54,532 bases of DNA from an uncultured Pseudomonadales bacterium (GTDB lineage: Bacteria > Pseudomonadota > Gammaproteobacteria > Pseudomonadales > Pseudohongiellaceae): the NCBI GenBank assembly GCA_905478195.1, contig CAJQHM010000125.1, forward strand, positions 1-54,532, written 5' to 3'. The position numbers were made by a program, and so were the translations under genes. This document shows, piece by piece, positions 1-8,836 of the stretch (the first letter of the stretch is position 1; each line of letters starts with the position of its first letter). The notes under the pieces are model-generated. The model made no database searches and was not told the origin of the DNA. It saw nothing but the letters and a program-made list of their open reading frames with translations.

Positions 1-33
1 GCTAGATTCTGATTTTCCATTTATTTTTTCATT

Positions 34-1173
34 CTAGATGGCCTGCGCCGTCTTTAATAGTTCAATTTCGTTTTCAGCAAAGCCCCAATCCGCCAATACT
101 TGCTCCGTATGCTCCCCCGCCATGGCAGCCGATGATTGTATCTGCGATTCTGTGCGACTGAATCTGGGCGCAGGCGCAGGTTGAGTTACTCCCTCAAAAT
201 CGACATAGGTTTCTCTTTCTATATTATGTGGGTGACTTGGCGCTTCTCCAAGATCTAGCACTGGCGCGAAGCAGACATCCGTGCCTTCCATCAATTCACA
301 CCACTGAGACCGCGTCTTTGTAAGGAATAACTGAGCCAGCTTCTCTCTTAGGTCTGGCCACGCCTGCTGATCTTGCTGTGCAAGAAACGCTTCGTCCTGA
401 ATTCCGCATTTCTCTAGCAGCAGGGCGTAGAACTGTGGTTCTATCGAGCCGATGGAAATATATTTGCCATCGCTACATTCGTAGCTGCCGTAGTAGTGTG
501 CGCCGCCATCCAGCTTGTTAGCCTGTCTATCGGTGGTCCACATGTTCATTGCCATTAGTCCAAAGAAGGGACTCAATAGGCTCGCTGTTCCGTCTGTCAT
601 TGCCGCATCGATGACTTGGCCCTGGCCCGAATTATGTCGCTCGAACAGCGCGGCAAGAATGCCGGTGAGTAGATACATCGCGCCTCCGCCAAAGTCGCCT
701 ACCAGATTAAGCGGTGGAGCGGGGGCTCTGTCAGAGTAGCCCATGGCGCCTAATGCGCCGGCTATCGATATATAGTTGATATCGTGCCCTGCAGCTTGGG
801 CTAAAGGTCCGGATTGCCCCCAGCCGGTCATGCGGCCGAAGATGAGTTTTGGATTGCGTTTGAGGCAGACGTCAGGCCCCAGTCCCAAGCGCTCCATCAC
901 GTCGGGGCGAAACCCTTCGATTAGGGCGTCTGCCCGATCTACCAGTTTTAGCACCGTTTCGACGGCAGCTGGATTTTTCAGGTCCAGGGCGATTGAGCGG
1001 CGACCTCGGTTCAGCACATTGGCCCTATGACCGCTGCCTTTATGACTGAGACGGTCGATCCGTATGACTTCGGCGCCCATGTCGGCGAGCATCATCGCGC
1101 AGAAAGGGCCTGGTCCAATGCCTGCCATCTCAAGTACCTTCAATCCCTTTAGCGGTCCCATCTTATTTTCCAT
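34..1173 (-). CDS. CaiB/BaiF family CoA-transferase, alpha-methylacyl-CoA racemase (AMACR) type
   Basis: Predicted to epimerise the alpha-methyl centre of 2-methylacyl-CoA thioesters, which lets branched acyl chains enter beta-oxidation. The N-terminus ([11 protein letters not shown], then [17 protein letters not shown]) and the [14 protein letters not shown] motif near residue 125 are typical of the racemase branch of family III CoA-transferases; the length (about 380 aa) is normal. Three starts compete: TTG at 1179 with an AGGA at good spacing, ATG at 1173 (used here), and ATG at 1161, which aligns with the start of known AMACR proteins as I recall them and has GGAA upstream. It is divergent from the HSD10-thiolase-ACAD genes, which supports a lipid role. 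A true CoA-transferase activity is the main alternative. Confidence 0.88.
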   Translation of the reverse strand: MENKMGPLKGLKVLEMAGIGPGPFCAMMLADMGAEVIRIDRLSHKGSGHRANVLNRGRRSIALDLKNPAAVETVLKLVDRADALIEGFRPDVMERLGLGPDVCLKRNPKLIFGRMTGWGQSGPLAQAAGHDINYISIAGALGAMGYSDRAPAPPLNLVGDFGGGAMYLLTGILAALFERHNSGQGQVIDAAMTDGTASLLSPFFGLMAMNMWTTDRQANKLDGGAHYYGSYECSDGKYISIGSIEPQFYALLLEKCGIQDEAFLAQQDQQAWPDLREKLAQLFLTKTRSQWCELMEGTDVCFAPVLDLGEAPSHPHNIERETYVDFEGVTQPAPAPRFSRTESQIQSSAAMAGEHTEQVLADWGFAENEIELLKTAQAI

Positions 1174-1318
1174 TATCAATTCGAGTTCCTATGAATCATA
1201 GGGGATTAACGGGAGAAAATAAATTCAATGCTTGAAAACACTTGCGAAATCAGCCTGAGCCGGCGAATTCATTAGCTGTTTCACTTTTAGAGCGGATACA
1301 TTATCCTTTCGCCTCCCC

Positions 1319-1357
1319 TTGACAAGAAACTGATCAATTTACGGTATTAATCGACTA
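1319..1357 (+). promoter_or_regulatory. Candidate promoter giving a near-leaderless mRNA
   Basis: A perfect TTGACA (1319-1324) lies upstream of TATTAA (1345-1350), but the 20-nt spacer is longer than optimal. A -10 at 1345-1350 would place the transcription start at about 1357, the A of the ATG of the next gene, and there is no Shine-Dalgarno sequence before that ATG. The TTGA/TCAA inverted ends of the segment 1319-1337 could also form an operator. Inference from motifs only. Confidence 0.35.
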
Positions 1358-2127
1358 TGGAACTACAGAATAAAACAGCGTTCATCACCGGTGGAGCCTC
1401 TGGCTTGGGTCTGGCCACAGCACGGAATTTTATTGCATCCGGCGCCAGAGTTATGTTGTTCGACTTGAATGAGAAGATGCTGCAGAAGGCGGCTTTGGAG
1501 CTAGGTGAGAACGCAATATTTCATGCGGGAGACGTGGCTGATGAGATTGCTGTCGCAGCTGCTATTGTGAAGACCAAAGAAAAATTTGGTACGGTTCATA
1601 TCAATGTGAACTCTGCAGGAATCGGTGGGGCTGCACGCACGGTTGGCAAGAATGGCCCTATGCCGCTGGAAAAATTCGAACACATCGTAAGAGTAAATCT
1701 CGTCGGCACCTTCAACGTGCTGCGTCTGTGTGCAGAGGTCATGCAGATGAATGACCCTGTTACCGAAGACAACGAGCGGGGCGTCATTATAAATGTGGCA
1801 TCCATAGCTGCCTTCGATGGTCAGACCGGCCAGGCAGGCTACGCTGCATCTAAGGGCGGCATCGTCGCAATGACATTGCCGATCGCCAGAGACTTGGCTA
1901 AACGAGGCATTCGTGTCATGACAGTTGCCCCGGGTGTATTCGAGACACCGCTGTTGGCGTCGGCACCCGACGAGGTTCGTGATCCACTCATAGCCATCAC
2001 GCAGTTTCCGAAGCGCTTGGGAAATCCGGAGGAGTTTGCTGATCAGGTGGCGCACATCGTTATCTGTTCTTATCTCAATGGCGAGACGATACGGTTAGAT
2101 GCTGGCATTCGCATGCCTGCGCTTTGA
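1357..2127 (+). CDS. SDR, 3-hydroxyacyl-CoA dehydrogenase type 2 (HSD17B10-like)
   Basis: Predicted NAD-dependent dehydrogenase of (2-methyl-)3-hydroxyacyl-CoA, the third step of beta-oxidation. A Rossmann motif TGGASGLG sits at residues 10-17, NSAGIGG near 86, a conserved Ser in INVASIAAFDG, and catalytic YAASK near 162. The C-terminal half (GVFETPLL, FPKRLGNPEEFA, NGETIRLDAGIRM) is characteristic of HSD17B10 homologues. The 256-aa length fits the family. It is followed 84 nt later by thiolase and then by acyl-CoA dehydrogenase on the same strand, so the three probably act on one substrate class. No Shine-Dalgarno is visible before its ATG. Confidence 0.9.
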   Translation: MELQNKTAFITGGASGLGLATARNFIASGARVMLFDLNEKMLQKAALELGENAIFHAGDVADEIAVAAAIVKTKEKFGTVHINVNSAGIGGAARTVGKNGPMPLEKFEHIVRVNLVGTFNVLRLCAEVMQMNDPVTEDNERGVIINVASIAAFDGQTGQAGYAASKGGIVAMTLPIARDLAKRGIRVMTVAPGVFETPLLASAPDEVRDPLIAITQFPKRLGNPEEFADQVAHIVICSYLNGETIRLDAGIRMPAL

Positions 2128-2211
2128 TGGTTAGTTGCAAGTAAATTGAATGCGCAGCTGTGATAATCGATCAGATCTGCGATTTTATCTTATAAAGTTT
2201 GGAGCAAGAAA

Positions 2212-3399
2212 ATGGCTGATGCATACATAGTAGGGGCGGTGCGAACTGCGACAGGAAAGAAGAAGGGAAGGTTGAGCAATCTTCACCCGGTAGATATGGG
2301 TGCAATCGTTGTTGATGAGTTGCTGGATAGAACGGGAATTCCAAACGACGCAGTAGATGATGTGATATTCGGTGTGGTGATGCAGATCGGTTCTCAGGCA
2401 AGCAACCTCGGGCGCAACGTATCGATGTCATCGAAGTTGGATCTTGCTGTGCCTGGAACGACCGTAGATCGCCAGTGCGGTTCTTCGCTACAGGCGATTC
2501 AATTTGGCGCGCAGGCAGTAATGTCGGGCACTCAGGATGTGATTATTTCCGGCGGCGTGGAAGCCATGAGCACCGTTGAGATCGGTTCCAATATACGCGA
2601 TGGCCTGGCCAACGGGCGCGGTGTTCCCAAGGGGGAGCGTTTAGAGCTGCAATACCCAGGAATCCAGTTTAGCCAGTTCGATGGTGCCGAACTCCTTGCT
2701 GAGAAATACGAGATTTCCCGAGCGGATCTGGATGCCTTCGGACTGCTCAGTCATCAGCGCGCAGCGTCGGCAACCGAGAAGGGATATTTCAAGCAAGAGA
2801 TCGTTCCTCTGAATATTAAGTTAGAAGATGGCTCAGCAGACGTGCACTCGGTAGATGAGGGGATTCGCGCCGGAGCCACGCTAGAGGGCATGCAGTCCCT
2901 GAACACCCTGCGCGAAGGTGGAGTTATCACGGCAGGTACGGCGAGTCAGATCAGTGATGGTGCGGCGGCCGTCATGATCGCCAATGAGAAGGCGGTTGCG
3001 AAATATGATCTGCCGGTACGGGCAAAGATTCATTCGTTGGCGGTGGTCGGATCTGACCCAGTGATCATGCTGGAAGGCCCGATCCCGGCTACGCAGAAGG
3101 TGTTGGAGAAGGCTGGGCTGAGCATCGATGATATCGACCTCTATGAAGTCAACGAGGCATTCGGGTCTGTTCCGCTAGCTTGGGCTAAGGCGATAGGTGC
3201 CGACCTCGAAAAATTGAATGTGAATGGCGGCGCGCAGGCTTTAGGTCACCCACTCGGTGGAACCGGTGCGAAGCTTATGACTACGCTGGTGCATGAGCTT
3301 GAGCGCCGCGAGAAACGTTATGGTTTGATCGCTATCTGTGAAGGTGGTGGTACCGCCAACGCGATGATTATCGAACGTATGAATTCGGTTACGGGCTGA
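2212..3399 (+). CDS. Acetyl-CoA acyltransferase (thiolase)
   Basis: Cleaves 3-ketoacyl-CoA with CoA, ending a round of beta-oxidation. The active-site nucleophile Cys89 lies in VDRQCGSSLQA; NEAFG, GHPLG (His346) and the C-terminal Cys376 in CEGGGTANA complete the thiolase catalytic set. The C-terminal glycine box differs slightly from the common CxGGGQGxA form, since TANA replaces QGxA, which hints at an acetyltransferase paralogue rather than classical FadA. A GGAG ribosome binding site lies 7 nt before ATG. It sits between the HSD10-like SDR and the acyl-CoA dehydrogenase, with 12 nt to the latter. FadA and AtoB roles cannot be separated from sequence alone. Confidence 0.92.
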   Translation: MADAYIVGAVRTATGKKKGRLSNLHPVDMGAIVVDELLDRTGIPNDAVDDVIFGVVMQIGSQASNLGRNVSMSSKLDLAVPGTTVDRQCGSSLQAIQFGAQAVMSGTQDVIISGGVEAMSTVEIGSNIRDGLANGRGVPKGERLELQYPGIQFSQFDGAELLAEKYEISRADLDAFGLLSHQRAASATEKGYFKQEIVPLNIKLEDGSADVHSVDEGIRAGATLEGMQSLNTLREGGVITAGTASQISDGAAAVMIANEKAVAKYDLPVRAKIHSLAVVGSDPVIMLEGPIPATQKVLEKAGLSIDDIDLYEVNEAFGSVPLAWAKAIGADLEKLNVNGGAQALGHPLGGTGAKLMTTLVHELERREKRYGLIAICEGGGTANAMIIERMNSVTG

Positions 3400-3411
3400 G
3401 AGAAAAAAATC

Positions 3412-4572
3412 ATGATTGATAATTACGATTCTCCATGGATGGATGAAGAGTTGCATATTATGCGCGACGCTGTGGCGAAATTTCTGCAGAAAGAGTTTGT
3501 GCCTAACATGGACAAGTGGGAGAAGCAGGGTTTTGTCGACAGGGATGCATGGCGAGTAGCCGGGCAGGCTGGATTACTCTGTGCCTCCATACCCGAAGAA
3601 TATGGTGGTGGTGGCGGCAACTTCAAACACGAGATGGTGTTGGTAGAAGAGTTGAGCTACGCCAATATCACCGGCTTCGGTAATGGTGTTCATTCGGGAA
3701 TAGTTGCGCACTACATTAACGCCTACGGCAGCGAAGAACAGAAGAAGAAATGGTTGCCGAGGATGGCGAGCGGTGACATCGTTTCCGCCATTGCGATGAG
3801 CGAGCCTGGAACGGGGTCCGATCTGCAGGCGGTCGCTACAACCGCCCTGGCGGATGGCGATAACTATGTTCTAAACGGACAGAAGACATTTCTCACCAAT
3901 GGCATGACGGCTAACCTCATTTGCGTCGTAACGAAGACTGATCCTTCCGAGGGTGGCAAGGGTATCTCACTGATCATAGTGGAAACCGAACTTGTAGAAG
4001 GTGAGGGTGGTTTTAGCCGGGGTAGAAACCTGGAGAAGCTCGGCATGAAAGCGCAAGATACTGCTGAGATATTTTTCGATGATGTTAGAGTGCCCAAGGA
4101 AAATCTGTTAGGTCCCTCCGAAGGAAAAGGCTTTGTACAACTGATGCAACAGTTGCCCCAGGAGCGATTGATCATTGCAGCCGGGGCCTGCGCGGCAATT
4201 GAGAAGGCGCTAAAGATCACTAGTGAGTATGTTAAAGAGCGCAAGGCTTTTGGCAAGCGCATTCTCGATTTTCAGAACACGCAGTTTCGATTGGCAGAGC
4301 GTTATACCGAGGCGCGCCTGGCTAGAGTATTCGTTGACGACTGCGCGATGAAGCTTGCCGATGGCAAACTGGATGAGGCGACAGCCGCCATGGCGAAGTG
4401 GTGGACCACCCAGAAACAGTGTGAAATCGTGGACGAGTGCTTGCAGTTCTTCGGTGGCTACGGGTTTATGATGGAATACCCGATCGCCAAGATGTATGCG
4501 GATAGCCGGATACAGAAGATCTACGGCGGCAGCAATGAAATCATGAAGTTATTGATTGCTAGAGAAATCTAG
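3412..4572 (+). CDS. Acyl-CoA dehydrogenase, long-chain (LCAD)-like
   Basis: FAD-dependent dehydrogenase that introduces the alpha-beta double bond in acyl-CoA. Visible features are the FAD/substrate motif AMSEPGTGSDLQ near residue 130, LNGQKTFLTNG near 155, the LCAD-type segment LPQERLIIA near residue 247 (whose Glu is the base in LCAD and isovaleryl-CoA dehydrogenase), and FFGGYGFMMEYPIAK with YGGSNEIMK near the C-terminus. The 386-aa length is normal. It starts 12 nt after the thiolase stop and is the last gene of the operon. The position of the catalytic Glu suggests long or branched substrates; chain length is inference. It ends tail to tail with the FGE-like gene. Confidence 0.92.
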   Translation: MIDNYDSPWMDEELHIMRDAVAKFLQKEFVPNMDKWEKQGFVDRDAWRVAGQAGLLCASIPEEYGGGGGNFKHEMVLVEELSYANITGFGNGVHSGIVAHYINAYGSEEQKKKWLPRMASGDIVSAIAMSEPGTGSDLQAVATTALADGDNYVLNGQKTFLTNGMTANLICVVTKTDPSEGGKGISLIIVETELVEGEGGFSRGRNLEKLGMKAQDTAEIFFDDVRVPKENLLGPSEGKGFVQLMQQLPQERLIIAAGACAAIEKALKITSEYVKERKAFGKRILDFQNTQFRLAERYTEARLARVFVDDCAMKLADGKLDEATAAMAKWWTTQKQCEIVDECLQFFGGYGFMMEYPIAKMYADSRIQKIYGGSNEIMKLLIAREI

Positions 4573-4613
4573 CAATTGATAAGATTCAGGTTTAAAGGGG
4601 CTTTTTAGGTAAG

Positions 4614-5582
4614 TTAGTACTTACTATTTTTGCTGTTCTTCACACAGCGAAAGCCGGTGTGGTTGCTGCTGGAGGTCGGCGCAACGGGCATTCTCGCGCT
4701 TACCCTGAAGCCGCTGCAGTGTTCATCGCTGCAGAGAAATGAGCCGCCACGTATGCTGCGCATAGCGGGTGCTGCAGAATTCCCCTCGACGATTTTGTCT
4801 GGCTCGATACCGCGAGGGTCTTCCCGTTCGCTTATCGCGTAGTAGTTTGGATGGTACCAGTCAGATTCCCACTCCCAGACGTTGCCGCTAATATCATAAA
4901 GCTGATGAGCATTCGGCGGATAGCTACCCACCGGGGCGGTGCCCGTGTATCCTTCATTCGCAATCTCGTCATTTTCTGCACCCTGCCAGAAATTGGTTAC
5001 GGCTTCGCTTAGGTGCAGGGGTTGGCTTCCCCAAGTATAGATCTCGCCCTCTCTGCCGCCTCTTGCTGCAAATTCGAATTGGGCTTCGGTGGGAAGATCC
5101 TTGCCTAACCAATTGCAGTAGGCGAGAGCCTCGTCAAAGCTGACTTGAACTACGGGGTGATTCTCGTTGTTGATTTGCGCGAGTTCACCGTCGCTGCCAT
5201 TTGGGTGTCGCCAATTTGCACTGGCGATTAGATTCCACCACTTCTCGGGATTCAGGCTTATTGCCAGGCTTTCATTCGGACTTGCGAAGACCAACCCACC
5301 TTCTCCTTTCTCAGGTTGGGTTATATGGCCGGTTGCCTCTATAAACTTCGCGAAGTCACGGTTGCTGACCTCAAATTTGTCAATCCAGAATGCCTCCAGG
5401 CTGACTTCGTGAACCGGACGCTCGTCGGCTAGACCGGTTTCCGAGCCCATCTTAAAAACACCGGCATCGATGGATGCCATGTTCTCAAGTTTGGGGTCCG
5501 ATTCAACTACAAGGAAATTATCGATAACGGCGATGAGGGCAAGAAAGACAACTGCACCCGTCAATTGTTTGGTGTTCGACAT
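4614..5582 (-). CDS. Formylglycine-generating enzyme (SUMF1/FGE) family protein with N-terminal membrane segment
   Basis: FGE oxidises a cysteine in type I sulfatases to formylglycine. Residues about 8-26 are a hydrophobic segment (signal peptide or anchor), then the FGE-sulfatase domain begins at MASIDAGVFKMGSE and runs through DISGNVWEWESDWY to RGGSFLC. Cys284 and Cys289 have the five-residue spacing of the two copper-binding catalytic cysteines of human SUMF1, followed by the conserved GFRC end, so it could be a genuine oxidase rather than a degenerate homologue. No sulfatase or CxPxR motif gene lies in the window. Many proteins of this fold are inactive or act as kinase or nitric-oxide-pathway partners, so the substrate is unknown. 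Confidence 0.82.
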   Translation of the reverse strand: MSNTKQLTGAVVFLALIAVIDNFLVVESDPKLENMASIDAGVFKMGSETGLADERPVHEVSLEAFWIDKFEVSNRDFAKFIEATGHITQPEKGEGGLVFASPNESLAISLNPEKWWNLIASANWRHPNGSDGELAQINNENHPVVQVSFDEALAYCNWLGKDLPTEAQFEFAARGGREGEIYTWGSQPLHLSEAVTNFWQGAENDEIANEGYTGTAPVGSYPPNAHQLYDISGNVWEWESDWYHPNYYAISEREDPRGIEPDKIVEGNSAAPAMRSIRGGSFLCSDEHCSGFRVSARMPVAPTSSSNHTGFRCVKNSKNSKY

Positions 5583-5901
5583 TGCGACTGCTTCAATCCT
5601 TTACTTCGGCCAGCTTTTGCACCAATTCAGTGCGAAGAACACAATTTGATACGAATTTACCCCGTTATAGCAGGTTTTATTGTTGGATACACCGAATGGA
5701 CTTCACAAATTTTACCAATTAGAGAATTAAGTAACTTATTTCTGTTGGGTCAGGGGCTCGCTATTGGAGCGTAGGGGCTACGATTGGTTCATGTTAGTCA
5801 CAGGAAGTTAGAGTCCAGCGATTCAGTAATGGCATAATCGGGTAACTTTAAGAACGGTATGCGATTATAGGGCTCAAGAATCGCCAAGCAGGAGCAATGC
5901 A
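5583..5901. other. Divergent intergenic region, 319 nt
   Basis: The region separates the FGE-like gene (minus) and a secreted protein (plus) and should hold both promoters. I see AT-rich stretches around 5700-5735 and a GGAG ribosome binding site at 5891-5894 for the plus gene. There is no convincing -35/-10 pair, long inverted repeat, RNA gene or credible small ORF. Confidence 0.6.
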
Positions 5902-6987
5902 GTGACAGGTCAAAACAGTTTCCTTAGAAATATCACAATGCTTTTTTCAGTGTTTATTCGACACACAGTCAGCACATCGGCCTTTGCCCTTGGGGCATTT
6001 ATCATAGTTCCCGCTACAGCTTACGCGGCTGAGTCTGGCTACATAACACCCCTCACCGAGTTCGGCGCGCCCGACCTTCAGGGTACCTGGTCATTAGCTA
6101 CGCAAACGAATCTGGAAAGATCGGATAGATTCGAGGGGAAGCTGGTTATTTCGCAAGAGGAGGCTCTTCTAATCGAGGCGAGAGTGCAGGCGCGTAACGA
6201 GGCGAGCAATCTACCTAGTGACCCAGATCGTGAAGCTCCTTCGGCGGGTCGTAATGTTGGCGGCTACAATACATTCTGGATGGACCCGGGCGAGAGGCTC
6301 GCAGTTGTGAATGGCGAAATCAGGACGTCAGTTCTTGTAGACCCTGCGGATGGCCAGCTGCCTTATAGCGAACAGGGAAAGGCCAATTTTGCTGCCGCAA
6401 TGCAGCGCAGGCAATCCTACGATGGGCCGGAAGTTCGTCCCCTGGGTGAGCGTTGTGTAGTGGGCTTTGGTTCTTCCGGTGGCCCACCTAAATTACCGGT
6501 GCTGTATAACAATCTGACACAGATTGTGCAGACAGAGTCTCATGTGGTGTTGCTTGCAGAGATGAATCACGATGCTCGCATCGTGCGCATGAATGCAGAG
6601 CATCAAGATCCGCCACTGTACCCCTGGTTGGGAGATTCGATCGGTTATTACGAAGACAACACGCTAGTTGTCGAAACTACAAACTTCCATCCGCAGCAGA
6701 GTCTGCGCTCCTCATTAGAACATCGCTTCTATGGTTCCATGCAGATGAAAGTGACCGAGCGATTTACGCGCACGGCCGATAACACAATCTTGTACCAGTT
6801 CACTGTGGATGATCCAGAGAATTACAGCCAGCCTTGGAGTGGCGAGTTGCCCATGAATGCAAACGGTGAGCGCGTATTCGAGTACGCCTGCCATGAGGGG
6901 AACTATGCGCTACCGGGAATCTTGGCCGGAGCGCGGCGGGCAGATAGCGAAGGTATCGACTATGCGCCCACCGATCCGGGTCAGTAA
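5902..6987 (+). CDS. Unrecognised secreted protein
   Basis: I do not recognise a named function. GTG at 5902 follows a GGAG at 7 nt; an in-frame ATG at 5938 is an alternative. Residues about 13-42 form a signal peptide ending near ATAYAAES. The mature part begins LTEFGAPDLQGTWSLATQ and contains a GERCVVGFGSSGGPP segment with a single Cys, beta-rich stretches, and a terminal EYACHEGNYALPGILAGARR motif. I recall similar C-terminal motifs in uncharacterised secreted proteins of marine proteobacteria, often near lipid catabolic genes. It stands alone, with the converging acyl-CoA ligase 10 nt downstream. Periplasmic location is inferred. Confidence 0.75.
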   Translation: MTGQNSFLRNITMLFSVFIRHTVSTSAFALGAFIIVPATAYAAESGYITPLTEFGAPDLQGTWSLATQTNLERSDRFEGKLVISQEEALLIEARVQARNEASNLPSDPDREAPSAGRNVGGYNTFWMDPGERLAVVNGEIRTSVLVDPADGQLPYSEQGKANFAAAMQRRQSYDGPEVRPLGERCVVGFGSSGGPPKLPVLYNNLTQIVQTESHVVLLAEMNHDARIVRMNAEHQDPPLYPWLGDSIGYYEDNTLVVETTNFHPQQSLRSSLEHRFYGSMQMKVTERFTRTADNTILYQFTVDDPENYSQPWSGELPMNANGERVFEYACHEGNYALPGILAGARRADSEGIDYAPTDPGQ

Positions 6988-6997
6988 TTCTCTGCTT

Positions 6998-8632
6998 CTA
7001 GCGCAGGTCGGGTAGCTGATAGCCATCGGCATCCAGCTGCGCTCGAATAGTCTTCTTGTCTATCTTTCCTGTCGAGGTGAGTGGAATCGTATCCGCCTCG
7101 ATTACATCATCGGGTAGTTGCCACTTAGCGAAGATCTTGCCGCAGTGTTCGAGAATCGCATCTCTATCTAGTGACTTTCCTTCCGCCATGATAACCAACG
7201 CCACGGGGCGCTCGTCCCACTTCGGATGGGGCTGCGCGACCACCGCGGCCTGGGCTACATCAGCCATACCTACGATGTGATTTTCCAGATCGACAGATGA
7301 GATCCATTCGCCGCCCGACTTGATAAGGTCCTTGGATCGATCGGCAATGAGAATGTATTGCTCGGGATCAATCTTGGCGACATCGCCTGTAACCAGCCAG
7401 CCGTCATGAAATTTATCCGGTTGCGGATCATTGAAATATTCCGATGCGATCCATGGGCCTTGGATGCAGAGTTCGCCGACGGCTTCGCCATCGTGAGGCA
7501 GGCGGTTCCATTCTTCGTCGAATATTTCGATCTCAAGACCAGGCATGGCGAGGCCAGCCTTGGCGATGTTTTCAAATTGCTGATCTTCAGAAATATTTAT
7601 ATGAGACCGCTTGGCGACTTTTCTGGACAATGTGCCTAGAGGATTGGTCTCGGTCATGCCCCAGCCTTGAATCATTTCTATCTGATGGCTGTCCCAGTAC
7701 CAGCGCATCATAGATACCGGCGGAGCGGAGCCGCCGCAGGTGAGGCGCGCTAGATTGCTTAAGTCGTACTTGCCTGGCTCGGCTTCCAGGGCTGCCTTCA
7801 CTCCCTGCCAGATAGTTGGAACACCCGCGGAGATAGTAACTTCTTCCTCATGCATCAATTCAAGAAATGCATCTGGCACCATAAAGCGGTGGGGCATTAC
7901 TTGTTTGCAGCCAAGCATTGATGCGCAGAAGGGGAGCCCCCAGCCCATGGCATGAAACATGGGCACAATTCCGAGCAGTGAGTCCAGCGAGGAAAGCCCT
8001 ATAGAATCTGTTAGGCATTCGGCAAGGGTGTGTAGATAGGTTGAGCGGTTTGTGTACATGACGCCTTTAGGCTTGCCGGTTGTGCCCGAGGTATAACATA
8101 GCCCCATAGGTGAATTTTCATCGATGTCTGGCCACTCGTAAGTAGTTTCCTGTCCGGCAATGAAGTCCTCGTAATCGATCTGATTTTTGAATGAGCTCTC
8201 GCCACCCTCGCCATGACGGCAGATGACCAGTAGTTCGACGCAGGGAATTTTGTCCCACAGAGGCTCTAATAAGGGTAGCAGGTCTTCATCGGCAAAAATC
8301 ACCCTGTCGTTGGCGTGGTTGATGATGTACTCAAGGTCGGTGGGAGAGAGCCTGATGTTGAGTGTGTGTAATACAGCACCCATAGAAGGCACTGCCTGAT
8401 AGAGTTCCAGGTGGCGATAGTTATTCCACATGAAGCTACCAACTCTGTCGCCAACTTCGATGCCATGCTTGTTAAGGGCATGAGCTAGCTGGCTCGCTCT
8501 ATCCCAAGTCTGCTTAAGGGTCTGACGGTGAGTGCCCTTAGCCTGCATAGTGACGACTTCGATATCCGGATCCAGGATCGCACCCCTGCCTAGTATTCTG
8601 GACATCAATAGAGGTGTTTTTTGCATCGTCAT
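6998..8632 (-). CDS. Medium/long-chain fatty-acid-CoA ligase (AMP-forming, AlkK-like)
   Basis: Activates fatty acids to acyl-CoA through an acyl-adenylate, feeding beta-oxidation. The ANL superfamily P-loop [11 protein letters not shown] lies near residue 180, the adenine motif GWGMTETNP near 322, LVTGDVA near 412, and the catalytic lysine motif STGKIDKK near the C-terminus. The length of 544 aa and the middle region [12 protein letters not shown] resemble medium-chain AlkK-type ligases. An AGGAGAG lies 7 nt before the first ATG, supporting the start. It is divergent from the haloalkane dehalogenase; the AMACR/thiolase genes nearby make a lipid role likely. Exact chain length is not readable from sequence. 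Confidence 0.9.
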   Translation of the reverse strand: MTMQKTPLLMSRILGRGAILDPDIEVVTMQAKGTHRQTLKQTWDRASQLAHALNKHGIEVGDRVGSFMWNNYRHLELYQAVPSMGAVLHTLNIRLSPTDLEYIINHANDRVIFADEDLLPLLEPLWDKIPCVELLVICRHGEGGESSFKNQIDYEDFIAGQETTYEWPDIDENSPMGLCYTSGTTGKPKGVMYTNRSTYLHTLAECLTDSIGLSSLDSLLGIVPMFHAMGWGLPFCASMLGCKQVMPHRFMVPDAFLELMHEEEVTISAGVPTIWQGVKAALEAEPGKYDLSNLARLTCGGSAPPVSMMRWYWDSHQIEMIQGWGMTETNPLGTLSRKVAKRSHINISEDQQFENIAKAGLAMPGLEIEIFDEEWNRLPHDGEAVGELCIQGPWIASEYFNDPQPDKFHDGWLVTGDVAKIDPEQYILIADRSKDLIKSGGEWISSVDLENHIVGMADVAQAAVVAQPHPKWDERPVALVIMAEGKSLDRDAILEHCGKIFAKWQLPDDVIEADTIPLTSTGKIDKKTIRAQLDADGYQLPDLR

Positions 8633-8836
8633 TCGGCTTCTCTCCTGTTAAGTGCTGCGATATTAGCTAGTTAAGGAATTGGAGCATAGCCGATAATTAG
8701 GGGCTTGTTCAAATGCCCGTTAGACTCGCTGTGGGTGCGGGCAGGGAGAGTCAAATTTGAATTGCCGAGCATGGGGGTTTATTCTGGTTAAGCTGCGTCA
8801 ATAGCCACCAGATTTCATTAAACCATGGAGAATATA

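Noticed and set aside
1501-2055. Long minus-strand open frame inside the HSD10-like gene
   Set aside because: It is a shadow of a clearly conserved SDR; its composition and lack of a ribosome binding site argue against a gene.
5565-5774. Short plus-strand open frame in the 5583-5901 gap
   Set aside because: No ribosome binding site and no recognisable protein features.
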